A stretch of 64,000 nt of DNA from Streptomyces sp. CB01881 (GCF_002953255.1 NZ_CP026498.1:1783291-1847290), one strand, 5' to 3'; shown: positions 25,890-34,447, counted from the stretch's first letter. Translations and numbers: made by a program. Notes: generated by a model not told the origin, from the sequence alone.

Positions 25890-26777
25890 ATGGAGTTCCT
25901 TCGGCCCGCTACCTGGGACGAGGCACTCGCGGCGAAGGCTGAGTACCCGACCGCGCTGCCCATCTCGGGCGGCACGGACGTCATGGTCGAGATGAACTTC
26001 GACGTGCACCGGCCATCCGCGATTCTCGACCTGAACCGCATCACCGAGCTCACCGAATGGTCGAACGACGGCGACGTCGTCAAGCTCGGCGCCTCGGTCC
26101 CCTACACCCGGATCATCAACGAGCTGTCCGGACCGCTGCCCGGCCTGGCGCTGGCGGCCCACACCGTCGGCTCGCCGCAGATCCGCAACCGCGGCGGCGT
26201 CGGCGGGAACCTCGGTGGTGCCTCCCCGGCCGGCGACGCGCACCCCGCGCTGCTGGCGGCGGGCCGGGACGTCCTCGTCGAGGCGGCCTCGGTGCGCGGC
26301 ACCCGGATGATCCCGATCGACGAGTTCTACGTCGGCGTGAAGCGCAACAGCCTGGAGGCCGACGAGCTGATCCGGGCCGTGCACATCCCCGTCGCGGACG
26401 GCCCGCAGCAGTTCTCGAAGATCGGCACCCGCAACGCCATGGTCATCGCGGTCTGCGCCTTCGGTTTCGCCCTCCACCCGAAGAACGGCACCGTCGGCAC
26501 CGGTATCGGTTCGGCTGCCCCCACGCCGCGCCGCGCCGTGGAGGCCGAGGAGTACCTGCAGGGCGTGCTGGCCGAGCGCGGCCTCTGGGAGTCGGGCGAC
26601 CTGCTGGGCGCCGAGGTGATCCAGCGGTTCGGCGAGCTGGTCAAGGCCGCGGCCTCGCCCATCGACGACGTCCGCGGCACCGCCGACTACCGGCGGCACT
26701 CGCTGGCCGTGATGGCCCGCCGCACCCTCACCTGGTGTTGGAACGACTACAGCAAGCAGATCAGGAGCGCGGCATGA
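25890..26777 (+). CDS. Xanthine dehydrogenase, FAD-binding subunit
   Basis: 295 residues. Starts MEFLRPATWDEALAAKAE and carries the FAD-binding motifs LPISGGTDVMVEM and RNRGGVGGNLGGASPAGDAH typical of medium subunits of the xanthine dehydrogenase/CO dehydrogenase family. It passes electrons from the iron-sulfur subunit to NAD or another acceptor. A GAGGAG site precedes the ATG. Its stop overlaps the next start as ATGA. The order FAD, 2Fe-2S, Mo subunit in one operon beside a PucR gene makes a purine role very likely over other molybdenum hydroxylases. Confidence 0.92.
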   Translation: MEFLRPATWDEALAAKAEYPTALPISGGTDVMVEMNFDVHRPSAILDLNRITELTEWSNDGDVVKLGASVPYTRIINELSGPLPGLALAAHTVGSPQIRNRGGVGGNLGGASPAGDAHPALLAAGRDVLVEAASVRGTRMIPIDEFYVGVKRNSLEADELIRAVHIPVADGPQQFSKIGTRNAMVIAVCAFGFALHPKNGTVGTGIGSAAPTPRRAVEAEEYLQGVLAERGLWESGDLLGAEVIQRFGELVKAAASPIDDVRGTADYRRHSLAVMARRTLTWCWNDYSKQIRSAA

Positions 26778-27271
26778 GGGTCACTTTCACCGCCAACGGC
26801 AAGCCGGTCGAGGCCGACGACGTGTGGGAGGGCGAGAGCCTGCTGTACGTGCTGCGCGAGCGGGTCGGCCTCCCGGGCTCGAAGAACGCCTGCGAGCAGG
26901 GCGAGTGCGGCTCCTGCACGGTCTACCTGGACGGGACGCCGGTCTGTTCCTGCCTGGTCGCCGCCGGCCAGGTGCAGGACCGCGAGGTCCGCACCGTCGA
27001 GGGCCTGGCCGACGAGAACGGTGAGCTGGGCCTGGTCCAGCAGGCGTTCATCGACGCCGGCGCCGTCCAGTGCGGCTTCTGCACCCCCGGCCTGCTGGTG
27101 CAGACGGACGCGCTGCTGGAGAACGACGCCCAGCCGAGCGACAACGACATCCGCGAGGCGCTGTCGGGCAACCTCTGCCGCTGCACGGGCTACGAGAAGA
27201 TCATGGACGCGGTGCGGCTGGCTTCCGCCCGCAAGTGCGCCGGTAACGCCGGTAAGGGGACTGCCGAATGA
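26774..27271 (+). CDS. Xanthine dehydrogenase, 2Fe-2S subunit
   Basis: 165 residues. The N-terminal plant-type ferredoxin domain has CEQGECGSC followed by VCSCLVAAG. The C-terminal helical domain holds the second cluster in CGFCTPGLLVQ and LCRCTGYEKI. These two 2Fe-2S centres carry electrons from the molybdenum site to FAD. The gene overlaps its neighbours by 4 bases at both ends (ATGA twice), which fixes start and stop and suggests stoichiometric translation. Confidence 0.95.
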   Translation: MRVTFTANGKPVEADDVWEGESLLYVLRERVGLPGSKNACEQGECGSCTVYLDGTPVCSCLVAAGQVQDREVRTVEGLADENGELGLVQQAFIDAGAVQCGFCTPGLLVQTDALLENDAQPSDNDIREALSGNLCRCTGYEKIMDAVRLASARKCAGNAGKGTAE

Positions 27272-29640
27272 GCACTCGTACCATCCAGGGGCAGAAGAAC
27301 CTCCAGAACATCAACCAGGCGTCCAAGGACGGCATCGGCGGCTCGCCGCTGCGCCCGGACGGCAACCTGAAGGTCAAGGGCGAGTTCGCGTACTCGTCCG
27401 ACATGTGGCACGAGGACATGCTCTGGGGTATGGCGCTGCGCTCGCCGCACCCCCGCGCCAACATCCTCTCGGTGGACATCTCCGAGGCGCTCAAGGTGCC
27501 GGGCGTGTACGCCGTCCTCACCCACGACGACATCCCGGGCTCGAAGTTCTACGGCCTGGAGATCCAGGACCAGCCGGCCCTGGCGATCGACAAGGTCCGC
27601 TACCACGGTGAGGCGATCGCGCTGGTCGCGGCCGACCACCCGGAGACGGCCCGCCGCGCGGTGAAGAAGATCAAGGTCGAGTACGAGGTGCTCACCCCGA
27701 TCGTCACCGAGGAGCAGTGCCTCGACCCCGAGACCCACGGCTACGTGCACGAGCCGCACGAGTTCAAGTCGCACGGCTACGGCAACATCTGCCACGAGCA
27801 GAAGCTGGTATCCGGTCTCGGCGTTACCGACGAGGTGCGGGCGATGGCGGACGTCATCGTCAAGGGCACCTACGAGGTCGGGATGCAGGACCAGGCCTTC
27901 CTCGGTCCGGAGTCCGGCCTGGCCGTGCCGGCCGAGGACGGCGGCATCGACCTCTACGTCGCCACCCAGTGGCTGCACGTGGACCGCCAGCAGATGGCGC
28001 CCGTGCTGGCCCTGCCGGAGGAGAAGGTCCGCCTCACGCTGGCCGGTGTCGGCGGCGCCTTCGGCGGCCGCGAGGACATCTCGATGCAGATCCACGCCTG
28101 CCTGCTCGCCCAGCACACCGGCAAGCCGGTCAAGATCGTCTACGCCCGTGACGAGTCCTTCTACGGCCACGTGCACCGCCACCCGGCCAGGATGCAGTAC
28201 GAGCACGGCGCCACCCGCGACGGCAAGCTGGTCTTCGCCGACGCCCGGATCGTGCTGGACGGCGGCGCGTACGCCTCGGCCTCGCCCGCCGTGGTCGGCA
28301 ACGCGGCCTCGCTCGGACACGGCCCGTACGTGATCCCGAACGTCAAGATGCACGCCATCGCGCTCTACAGCAACAACCCGTCCTGCGGCGCGATGCGCGG
28401 CTTCGGCGCCGTCCAGGCCGCGTTCGGCTACGAGACGCAGATGGACCGGCTGGCCGCCGAACTGGACATGGACCCGGTCGAGCTGCGGCAGCTGAACGCC
28501 ATGGCGGAGGGCGACCACATGCCCACCGGCCAGCAGATCGACTCGCCCGCCCCGGTCGCCGAGCTGCTCCAGCGGGTCAAGGACATGCCGCTCCCGCCGC
28601 CGCTGGACACCGAGCACCTGGACGTCCGGCAGGTCCCCGGCGCGCTGTCCAACACCTCGCACGGCGAGGGCATCGTGCGCGGCGTCGGCTACTCGGTCGG
28701 CATCAAGAACGTCGGCTTCTCCGAGGGCTTCGACGACTACTCCACCGCCCGGGTCCGCCTGGAGGTCATCGGCGGCGAGCCGGTCGCCATGGTGCACACC
28801 GCGATGGCCGAGGTCGGCCAGGGCGGCGTCACCGTGCACGCCCAGATCGCCCGCACCGAGCTGGGCGTCGAGCAGGTCACCATCCACCCGGCCAACACCG
28901 AGGTCGGCTCCGCCGGTTCGACCTCCGCGTCGCGCCAGACCTACATGACGGGCGGCGCCGTGAAGCTGGCCGCCGAGGCGGTGAAGCAGGCGCTGATCGA
29001 GAAGGGCCGCCGTCGTTACGGCTGGACCCGCAACGACCTGTCGCTGGCCGGCGGCAAGGTCGTCTCCGAGTCGGCCGGCGCGCTGGTCTCCATGGTGGAC
29101 CTGCTCGGCGACGAGGCGATCGACCTCACCCGCGAGCACCACCACCGCCCGACCGTCCCGTTCGACAAGGAGACCGGGCAGGGCTTCGGCCACGTCCAGT
29201 ACACCTTCTGCGCCAACCGCGCGGTCGTCGACGTGGACGTCGAGCTGGGCCTCGTCAAGGTGGTCGAGCTGACCGCCGTCCAGGACGTCGGCAAGGCGCT
29301 CAACCCGCTCTCCGTGGTCGGCCAGATCCAGGGCGGCTGCACCCAGGCCCTCGGCCTGGCCGTGATGGAGGAGATCGTGGTCAAGGACGGGAAGGTCCGC
29401 AACGCGTCCTTCACCGACTACCTGATCCCCACCATCCTGGACACCCCGCCGATCCCGGTGGAGATCCTCGAACTGCCCGACCCCCACGCCCCGTACGGGC
29501 TGCGCGGGGTCGGTGAGGCCCCGACCGTCTCGGCGACGCCGTCGATCGTGGCCGCCATCCGCAACGCCACCGGCCTGGCGCTCACCCGGATCCCCGTCCG
29601 GCCCGAGCACCTGACCACCGAGACCCCCGGCCCGCTGTAG
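27268..29640 (+). CDS. Xanthine dehydrogenase, molybdopterin-binding subunit
   Basis: 790 residues, the catalytic subunit that oxidises hypoxanthine to xanthine and xanthine to urate. Family marks include GSPLRPDGNLKVKGEFAY, VGGAFGGREDISMQIHACLL, CGAMRGFGAVQA, AMAEVGQGGVTVHAQIART and GLRGVGEAPTVSATPSIV, the last with the catalytic Glu. The start overlaps the 2Fe-2S gene stop. A dedicated XdhC-type factor is encoded 2 kb downstream. The gene is followed by a repeat-bearing stem-loop region before the purine permease. Confidence 0.95.
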   Translation: MSTRTIQGQKNLQNINQASKDGIGGSPLRPDGNLKVKGEFAYSSDMWHEDMLWGMALRSPHPRANILSVDISEALKVPGVYAVLTHDDIPGSKFYGLEIQDQPALAIDKVRYHGEAIALVAADHPETARRAVKKIKVEYEVLTPIVTEEQCLDPETHGYVHEPHEFKSHGYGNICHEQKLVSGLGVTDEVRAMADVIVKGTYEVGMQDQAFLGPESGLAVPAEDGGIDLYVATQWLHVDRQQMAPVLALPEEKVRLTLAGVGGAFGGREDISMQIHACLLAQHTGKPVKIVYARDESFYGHVHRHPARMQYEHGATRDGKLVFADARIVLDGGAYASASPAVVGNAASLGHGPYVIPNVKMHAIALYSNNPSCGAMRGFGAVQAAFGYETQMDRLAAELDMDPVELRQLNAMAEGDHMPTGQQIDSPAPVAELLQRVKDMPLPPPLDTEHLDVRQVPGALSNTSHGEGIVRGVGYSVGIKNVGFSEGFDDYSTARVRLEVIGGEPVAMVHTAMAEVGQGGVTVHAQIARTELGVEQVTIHPANTEVGSAGSTSASRQTYMTGGAVKLAAEAVKQALIEKGRRRYGWTRNDLSLAGGKVVSESAGALVSMVDLLGDEAIDLTREHHHRPTVPFDKETGQGFGHVQYTFCANRAVVDVDVELGLVKVVELTAVQDVGKALNPLSVVGQIQGGCTQALGLAVMEEIVVKDGKVRNASFTDYLIPTILDTPPIPVEILELPDPHAPYGLRGVGEAPTVSATPSIVAAIRNATGLALTRIPVRPEHLTTETPGPL

Positions 29641-30038
29641 CCGCGGATCCCCGCACACCTCCCCGGGGCGGCGGCCGTTCTCTCCGAGCGCAGGCGAGGA
29701 GAAGATCGGGAACAGTTCTCCGAGCGCAGGCGAGGAGAAGATCGGGAACAGTTCTCCGAGCGCAGGCGAGGAGAACACCGAGAACAGCCCCGCCGCCCCG
29801 GGGCAGCACCACCAGAGCAGTGAAGAGCACCATCGATGCACCACCTGAAGCAACGTGAACGCACCATCCCGCTGCCTCTCCCACGCCGGGGTTCCGCAGC
29901 GGTGCGCACCACCTACGCACCGCAGGCACTGCCACAGAGTGCGCCCAGTGAGTCGAATCGTCCCCCTGTGCCAACCTCGTTGACTGGCTCTCAGGTCGGC
30001 TCGCCCACCCCAACCCCCTTTGACACTTGGGAGTGGAC
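29641..30038. other. Intergenic region with repeat-loaded stem-loop, upstream of the purine permease
   Basis: 398 bases. The first part (29661-29803) is the inverted-repeat/36-bp repeat structure listed separately. From 29804 to 30038 I see no gene; TTGACTGG at 29979-29986 is a possible -35, without a convincing -10 partner. Confidence 0.5.
29661..29803. repeat. Three 36-bp tandem repeats enclosed by a 14-bp inverted repeat
   Basis: Arms CCCCGGGGCGGCGG (29661-29674) and CCGCCGCCCCGGGG (29790-29803) are exact complements. Just inside them GTTCTC and GAGAAC also pair across a small internal loop. The enclosed segment holds three head-to-tail 36-bp units at 29681-29716, 29717-29752 and 29753-29787, the last diverged at its end. 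Each unit has its own short inverted repeat TCTCC/GGAGA. Transcribed, it would fold into a long stem with a repetitive loop. Confidence 0.9.
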
Positions 30039-31520
30039 ATGACCAGGATCCCCACGGAGCCCGGCACCACTGAAGACAGACCCGCCGAGGACGACGCCCC
30101 CACGTCGGTCCCCGCGACACCCTCGAAGAACGCGCTGGACACGTACTTCAAGATCTCTGCCCGGGGATCGACGCTCGCCAACGAGCTGCGTGGTGGCCTC
30201 ACCACCTTCATGGCGATGGCGTACATCATCCTGCTCAACCCGATCATCCTGAGCGGGGCCGACGTCAACGGCCTGAAGCTGGACCACGCCCAGCTCACCA
30301 CCGCGACCGCGCTGGCCGCCGCCGTCACCACGATCCTCATGGGCGTGGTCGGCAACGTGCCGCTGGCCGTCGCCGCCGGCCTCTCGGTCTCCGGTGTGAT
30401 CTCCGCACTGGTCGTCCCGCACACCACCTGGCCACAGGCCATGGGTCTCTGCGTGATCTACGGCCTGCTGATCGTCCTGCTGGTGGTCTCCGGCCTCCGC
30501 GAGAAGATCATGAACGGCATGCCCCTGCCGCTCAAGCACGCGATCACCATCGGCATCGGCCTCTTCGTCGCGCTGATCGGCCTGGTCAAGGCCGGCTTCG
30601 TGCACACCGGCGGTCCCACCCCGCTCGCCCTCGGCCCCTTCGGCGAGCTGGCCGGCTGGCCCGTCCTGATCTTCTGCCTCACCCTGCTCACGATCTTCGT
30701 CCTGCTGGCCCGCAACGTGCGCGGCGCGATCCTGATCGGCATCGCCGGCGGCACCGTGGTGGCCTTCGTCGTCAACGCGGTCGCCGACCTGCCGGCGAAG
30801 ACCTGGATCAACTCCGCCCCGGTCTGGCCGGGCAGCCCCGTCGCCTCCCCGGACTTCGGCCTCTTCGGCCACGTCGACCTGTTCGGCGCCTTCGGCGGCC
30901 ACGGCCTGGGCGCGATCAGCGCCACGGTCGCCGTCTTCACCCTCGTCCTGGCCGGATTCTTCGACGCGATGGCGACCATCATCGGCGTCGGCACCGAGGC
31001 GGGCCTGGCCGACAAGCAGGGCCGGATGCCCGGCCTCTCCAAGGCGCTGTTCATCGACGGCGCCGGCGGTGCCATCGGCGGCGTCGCGGGTGCCTCCGGC
31101 CAGACCGTGTTCGTCGAGTCCGCCACCGGCGTCGGCGACGGCGCCCGGACCGGCCTCGCCTCCACCGTCACCGGCGGCATGTTCGCCCTGATGCTCTTCT
31201 TCTCGCCGATCGCGGGCATCGTCCCGACCGAGGTCGCCTCCGCCGCCCTCGTCGTCATCGGCTCGATGATGATGAGCCAGGCCCGGCACATCGACTGGTC
31301 GGACCGCGAGGTCGCCATCCCGGCCTTCCTCACCAGCGTCCTGATGCCGTTCACCTACAGCATCACCGCCGGTGTGGCCGCCGGTGTCATCTCCTACACG
31401 GTCATCAAGGCCGGCCAGGGCAAGTGGCGCGAGCCCGGCACCCTGATGTGGCTCCTGACCGCCGTGTTCGTCGTCTACTTCGCGCTCACGCCCATCAAGT
31501 CCTGGCTGGGCGTCCACTAG
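30039..31520 (+). CDS. NCS2 purine permease, AzgA (adenine/guanine/hypoxanthine) type
   Basis: 493 residues, about 12 membrane helices after a 30-residue polar N-terminus. AzgA-type phrases are NELRGGLTTFMAMAYIILLN, GNVPLAVAAGLSVSGVISA, GMPLPLKHAITIGIGLFVAL, FDAMATIIGVGTEAGL and GASGQTVFVESATGVGDGAR. It should take up hypoxanthine, guanine or adenine by proton symport for the adjacent xanthine dehydrogenase. The ATG at 30039 is preceded by GGGAGTGGAC. The downstream gene is an XdhC-type factor, so the three-part group is devoted to purine entry and oxidation. Confidence 0.92.
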   Translation: MTRIPTEPGTTEDRPAEDDAPTSVPATPSKNALDTYFKISARGSTLANELRGGLTTFMAMAYIILLNPIILSGADVNGLKLDHAQLTTATALAAAVTTILMGVVGNVPLAVAAGLSVSGVISALVVPHTTWPQAMGLCVIYGLLIVLLVVSGLREKIMNGMPLPLKHAITIGIGLFVALIGLVKAGFVHTGGPTPLALGPFGELAGWPVLIFCLTLLTIFVLLARNVRGAILIGIAGGTVVAFVVNAVADLPAKTWINSAPVWPGSPVASPDFGLFGHVDLFGAFGGHGLGAISATVAVFTLVLAGFFDAMATIIGVGTEAGLADKQGRMPGLSKALFIDGAGGAIGGVAGASGQTVFVESATGVGDGARTGLASTVTGGMFALMLFFSPIAGIVPTEVASAALVVIGSMMMSQARHIDWSDREVAIPAFLTSVLMPFTYSITAGVAAGVISYTVIKAGQGKWREPGTLMWLLTAVFVVYFALTPIKSWLGVH

Positions 31521-31600
31521 CAGCACCGCCGCCGTACGGGAATCGTTTCCCGTACGGCGGCCCCTCCCGTTCCCGTCCGTTTCGTAAGGAGCTCCCCGAC

Positions 31601-32872
31601 ATGCAGGACATCGCCGAGCAGCTGCAGGCCTGGCACGCGTCCGGGCGCTCCTTCGCCGTGGCCACGGTGGTCGGCGTCTCCGGCAGCGCGCCGCGCGACC
31701 CGGGCGCCGCGCTCGCCGTCGACACGTCCGGCGAGGCGATCGGCAGCGTCTCCGGCGGCTGCGTCGAGGGCGCCGTGTACGAGCTCTGCCAGGCCGCCAT
31801 CGAGTCCGGCGAGCCGGTGCTCGAACGCTTCGGCTACAGCGACGAGGACGCCTTCGCCGTCGGCCTGACCTGCGGCGGCATCCTGGACGTCTTCGTCCAG
31901 CCGGTCGTCCCCGGCACCGACCCCGCGCTGGACGCGGGCATCACCTACATCGCCTCCGGCACCCCCGTCGCACTCGCCCGGGTGATCGCCGGCCCCGGCG
32001 GGCTGGTCGGTGCCACCGTCGCCGTCACCGCCGACACCCACCACGGCGCCCTCTCCCCCGCACCGGCCCGCCCGTCGCCCGCCACCACCCTTGCGACGGC
32101 GCTCCCCCAGCCCTCGGCCGGAGGGACCCCCATCGCGCGGCGCCTCATCGCCGGGCTGGAGCGCGCGATCGTCGCCGAGACCCGGGCCATGCTGGACGCC
32201 GGGCGCACCGGCCAGGTGGTGCTCGGCCTGGACGGGCGCCCCTGCGACGAACGCGAGCAGGGCACCGTCACCTTCTTCGTCGAGGCCTACGTGCCCGCGC
32301 CGCGGATGCTGGTCTTCGGCGCCATCGACTTCGCCGCCGCCGTGGTGCGGATCGGCAAGTTCCTCGGCTACCACGTCACCGTCTGCGACGCCCGCCCGGT
32401 CTTCGCCACCGGCCGGCGCTTCCCCGAGGCCGACCAGGTCGTGGTCGACTGGCCGCACCGCTACCTGGACTCGCAGCTCGACCGGCTCGACGGCCGCACG
32501 GTGCTCTGCGTGCTCACCCACGACGCCAAGTTCGACATCCCGCTGCTGGAACGCGCCCTGCGCCTGCCGGTCGGCTACGTCGGCGCGATGGGCTCGCGCC
32601 GCACCCACCGCGACCGCGAGGAGCGGCTGCGCGAGGTCGGCCTCACCGAGACCGAGATCGGCCGGCTGCGCTCGCCCATCGGCCTGGACCTCGGCGCCCG
32701 CACGCCCGAGGAGACGGCCGTCTCGGTCGCCGCGGAGATCGTCGCCCACCGGCGCGGCGGCAGCTGCCTGCCGCTGAGCGCCGGCAACGGACCGATCCAC
32801 CACGACCTGGCGCGCGCCGAGGACGCCCCCGCGCAACGGGACGCCGGGGACCCGCGGCCGCACGCGGCCTGA
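31601..32872 (+). CDS. xdhC: XdhC/CoxI family molybdenum cofactor insertion protein
   Basis: 423 residues. XdhC proteins carry and sulfurate the molybdenum cofactor for xanthine dehydrogenase. The N-terminal domain has ATVVGVSGSAPRDPGAA and SVSGGCVEGAV. The C-terminal Rossmann-like domain has MLVFGAIDFAAAVVRIGKFL, VLTHDAKFDIPLLERAL and VGAMGSRRTHRDREERL. Between the domains a Pro/Ala-rich insert of about 35 residues, including LPQPSAGGTP, is encoded by a palindromic repeat typical of streptomycete chromosomes; the frame is kept. AAGGAG precedes the ATG at 31601. Its stop lies inside the hairpin shared with the convergent gene. Confidence 0.92.
   Translation: MQDIAEQLQAWHASGRSFAVATVVGVSGSAPRDPGAALAVDTSGEAIGSVSGGCVEGAVYELCQAAIESGEPVLERFGYSDEDAFAVGLTCGGILDVFVQPVVPGTDPALDAGITYIASGTPVALARVIAGPGGLVGATVAVTADTHHGALSPAPARPSPATTLATALPQPSAGGTPIARRLIAGLERAIVAETRAMLDAGRTGQVVLGLDGRPCDEREQGTVTFFVEAYVPAPRMLVFGAIDFAAAVVRIGKFLGYHVTVCDARPVFATGRRFPEADQVVVDWPHRYLDSQLDRLDGRTVLCVLTHDAKFDIPLLERALRLPVGYVGAMGSRRTHRDREERLREVGLTETEIGRLRSPIGLDLGARTPEETAVSVAAEIVAHRRGGSCLPLSAGNGPIHHDLARAEDAPAQRDAGDPRPHAA
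32100..32132. repeat. Palindromic repeat element inserted within xdhC
   Basis: The stretch contains CTCCCCCAGCCCTCGGCCGG then AGGGACCCCC. Its core CCCTC-GGCCG-GAGGG is an inverted repeat. Sequences of this kind recur in streptomycete genomes and are recognisable in proteins as LPQPSAGGTP, or GVPPAEGWG from the opposite strand. Recognition is from memory of the family, not a search. Confidence 0.6.
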
Positions 32873-32899
32873 GCCCGGCCCGGTCCGCGGCCGGGCTCA
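32870..32899. terminator. Hairpin containing both convergent stop codons
   Basis: TGAGCCCGGCC (32870-32880) and GGCCGGGCTCA (32889-32899) form a perfect 11-bp stem with an 8-base loop. The TGA of xdhC and the TGA of the convergent small gene are the ends of the two arms, so the genes share one compact bidirectional terminator. Confidence 0.8.
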
Positions 32900-33190
32900 G
32901 TGCACCACGTTGTAGGCCTCGCAGACGAGGGGCGGGGTGGTCGGGATGCCGACCTCCTGGAGGATCGGCATCAGCACGGCCGCGAAGTGCTCGAACGCCT
33001 CCCGGGACTCCCAGACGTCCGTGACGTGCCACCCGCCGTCCGGCGTCGGGCCCGCCGCGTGCAGGACCAGCCCGCGCACCGGCCAGTCGGACGGCCGGTT
33101 CAGCCCGGCGCCGCCGGTCAGCCGGTCCACCGCCTCGTCGTACTGGGCCTGGCCGACGCCGGCCAGCTCGAAGGTGATGATGATCGCCAT
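32897..33190 (-). CDS. Small dimeric alpha/beta-barrel protein (ABM-like)
   Basis: 97 residues starting MAIIITFELAGVGQAQYDEA. The pattern of strand, helix, then HVTDVWESREAFEHFAAVL fits the ferredoxin-like fold of the antibiotic biosynthesis monooxygenase/dimeric alpha-beta-barrel superfamily, in which two chains form a small cavity. Enzymatic function cannot be deduced. A GGGAGCACCCC leader gives the ATG a ribosome-binding site. It diverges from another 97-residue gene. Confidence 0.75.
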   Translation of the reverse strand: MAIIITFELAGVGQAQYDEAVDRLTGGAGLNRPSDWPVRGLVLHAAGPTPDGGWHVTDVWESREAFEHFAAVLMPILQEVGIPTTPPLVCEAYNVVH

Positions 33191-33364
33191 GGGGTGCTCC
33201 CGTTCACGGTGGAGTGTCGCCTCCAGTGCAGCCCCGGTCCGCCCGGCGCGGCCATCGCTGGCCACCAGCCGGGTGACATTGCGGGCACCGGACGGCGGCG
33301 GGACGCTGGAACCCGGGGCCCGCCCCCGCGGGCCCGCCACGAGTCCGGGAAAGGAGCACCGGTC

Positions 33365-33658
33365 ATGCGTGCCCTGCTGGAGATCGAGATCGACACCGCG
33401 ACCACCAACAAGCTGATCAGCGACGGCGAGGTCGCCGCGAAGTTCGAGCGGATCATGGGAGACCTCAAACCCGAGGCCGCCTACTTCTTCGCCCGCAACG
33501 GCAGGCGCTGCCAGGTCATCGTCGTCGACCTCGCGGACGAGGCCTCGCTGCCGTCCGTCTGCGAGCCGTTCTGGCTGGAGTTCAACGCCACCGTCGAGGT
33601 GCACGTCTGCATGAACGCCGAGGAACTGCGCGAGGGCCTCGGCCGGCTCGCGCGCTGA
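33365..33658 (+). CDS. Small hypothetical protein, alpha/beta-barrel-like
   Basis: 97 residues, MRALLEIEIDTATTNKLISD onward, with alternating strands and helices (QVIVVDLADEASLPSVCEPF, then TVEVHVCMNAEELREGL). It looks like a single ferredoxin-like domain related to muconolactone isomerase-type folds, but I do not recognise the family. The ATG has a strong GGAAAGGAGC site. It diverges from the ABM-like gene across about 170 bases; the two have identical length and may be distant relatives. Confidence 0.75.
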   Translation: MRALLEIEIDTATTNKLISDGEVAAKFERIMGDLKPEAAYFFARNGRRCQVIVVDLADEASLPSVCEPFWLEFNATVEVHVCMNAEELREGLGRLAR

Positions 33659-33687
33659 GCCCCCGCCGCCCCCGGCACGCCGGCCCC

Positions 33688-34308
33688 CTACTGGGCGGCC
33701 GCCAGCTTCACTCCGAACCCGACCACGACCGCCCCGGTCACCCGGTCCATCAGGCGGCGCGCGGACGGCCGGCGCAGCCAGCCGCGCACCGCCTGCGCGA
33801 ACGCCACCAGCACGGCCGACCAGACCAGACCCTCCAGGAGGTGCACGCAGGTCAGTGCCACGCCGGCGGCGAAGTGCGGGGCGCCGGCCGGGATGAACTG
33901 CGGCAGCACCGCCATGTAGAAGACGCCGACCTTGGGGTTGAGCAGGTTGGTCGTCGCGCCGCGCCGCCAGCCGTGCCGGAAGCCGCCGGCCGCCGGACCG
34001 GCCTCGGCCGCCGCCTCGTCGCCCCGGCTGCGCAGCAGCTTCACGCCCATCCAGATCAGGTAGGCGGCGCCCGCCCAGCGCAGGACCTCGTACGCCGGCT
34101 GGGAGGCGGTGAGCAGCGCCGTCACCCCGGCCGAGCTGAGGACGCCCCAGGTCAGGGTGCCGGTCTGCACGCCGGTGATCACGCCCCACGCCTGGCGGCG
34201 GTGGCCGAGGGCGGCGGTGCGCAGGATCAGGGCGGTGTCCACGCCGGGCGCCAGCGTGAGCACCCCCACCACGAGGGCGAAGGACCACAGAGCGGTTGTC
34301 ATCTCCAT
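33688..34308 (-). CDS. LysE/RhtB family amino acid exporter
   Basis: 206 residues, six membrane helices. LysE-family marks are LTLAPGVDTALILRTAALG near the start, WAGAAYLIWMGVKLLRSR and NLLNPKVGVFYMAVLPQFIP in the middle. The family exports amino acids such as lysine, threonine or homoserine lactones by proton exchange; the substrate is unknown. The start could also be the ATG two codons in. It stands alone behind a large hairpin that ends the cold-shock gene. Confidence 0.9.
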   Translation of the reverse strand: MEMTTALWSFALVVGVLTLAPGVDTALILRTAALGHRRQAWGVITGVQTGTLTWGVLSSAGVTALLTASQPAYEVLRWAGAAYLIWMGVKLLRSRGDEAAAEAGPAAGGFRHGWRRGATTNLLNPKVGVFYMAVLPQFIPAGAPHFAAGVALTCVHLLEGLVWSAVLVAFAQAVRGWLRRPSARRLMDRVTGAVVVGFGVKLAAAQ

Positions 34309-34318
34309 GGGCCTGATC

Positions 34319-34381
34319 GTAGGGCCCGCCCGTCCAACTCCCTCCCGCCCGGCGGGGGGACGGGAGTTGGACGGGCCCTAC
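34319..34381 (-). terminator. Long imperfect hairpin after the cold-shock-like gene
   Basis: A 20-bp stem with a 4-base bulge pairs GTAGGGCCCG and TCCAACTCCC on the left with GGGAGTTGGACGGGCCCTAC on the right. The GC-rich loop can fold further. It lies between the stop of the cold-shock-like gene and the start of the LysE gene, both on the minus strand. Confidence 0.75.
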
Positions 34382-34396
34382 GCCCTCCGGCAGACC

Positions 34397-34447
34397 CGCT
34401 CGGAGCGGGCGGATACTCGGAGCGGGCGGACGCTCAGAGCGGGCGGA
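34397..34447. repeat. Three 17-bp tandem repeats overlapping a stop codon
   Basis: Units CGCTCGGAGCGGGCGGA, TACTCGGAGCGGGCGGA and CGCTCAGAGCGGGCGGA follow head to tail. The last unit contains the final codons and the TGA of the cold-shock-like gene; the other two lie just beyond it and carry CGA in its place, so they do not repeat the stop. Confidence 0.9.

Noticed and set aside
29681-29787. 36-bp repeats considered as a CRISPR array
   Set aside because: The units are directly contiguous with no spacers, only three copies exist and no cas genes are nearby.
27190-30120. 976-codon open frame on the minus strand
   Set aside because: Antisense to the xanthine dehydrogenase catalytic subunit, whose motifs are unambiguous on the plus strand.
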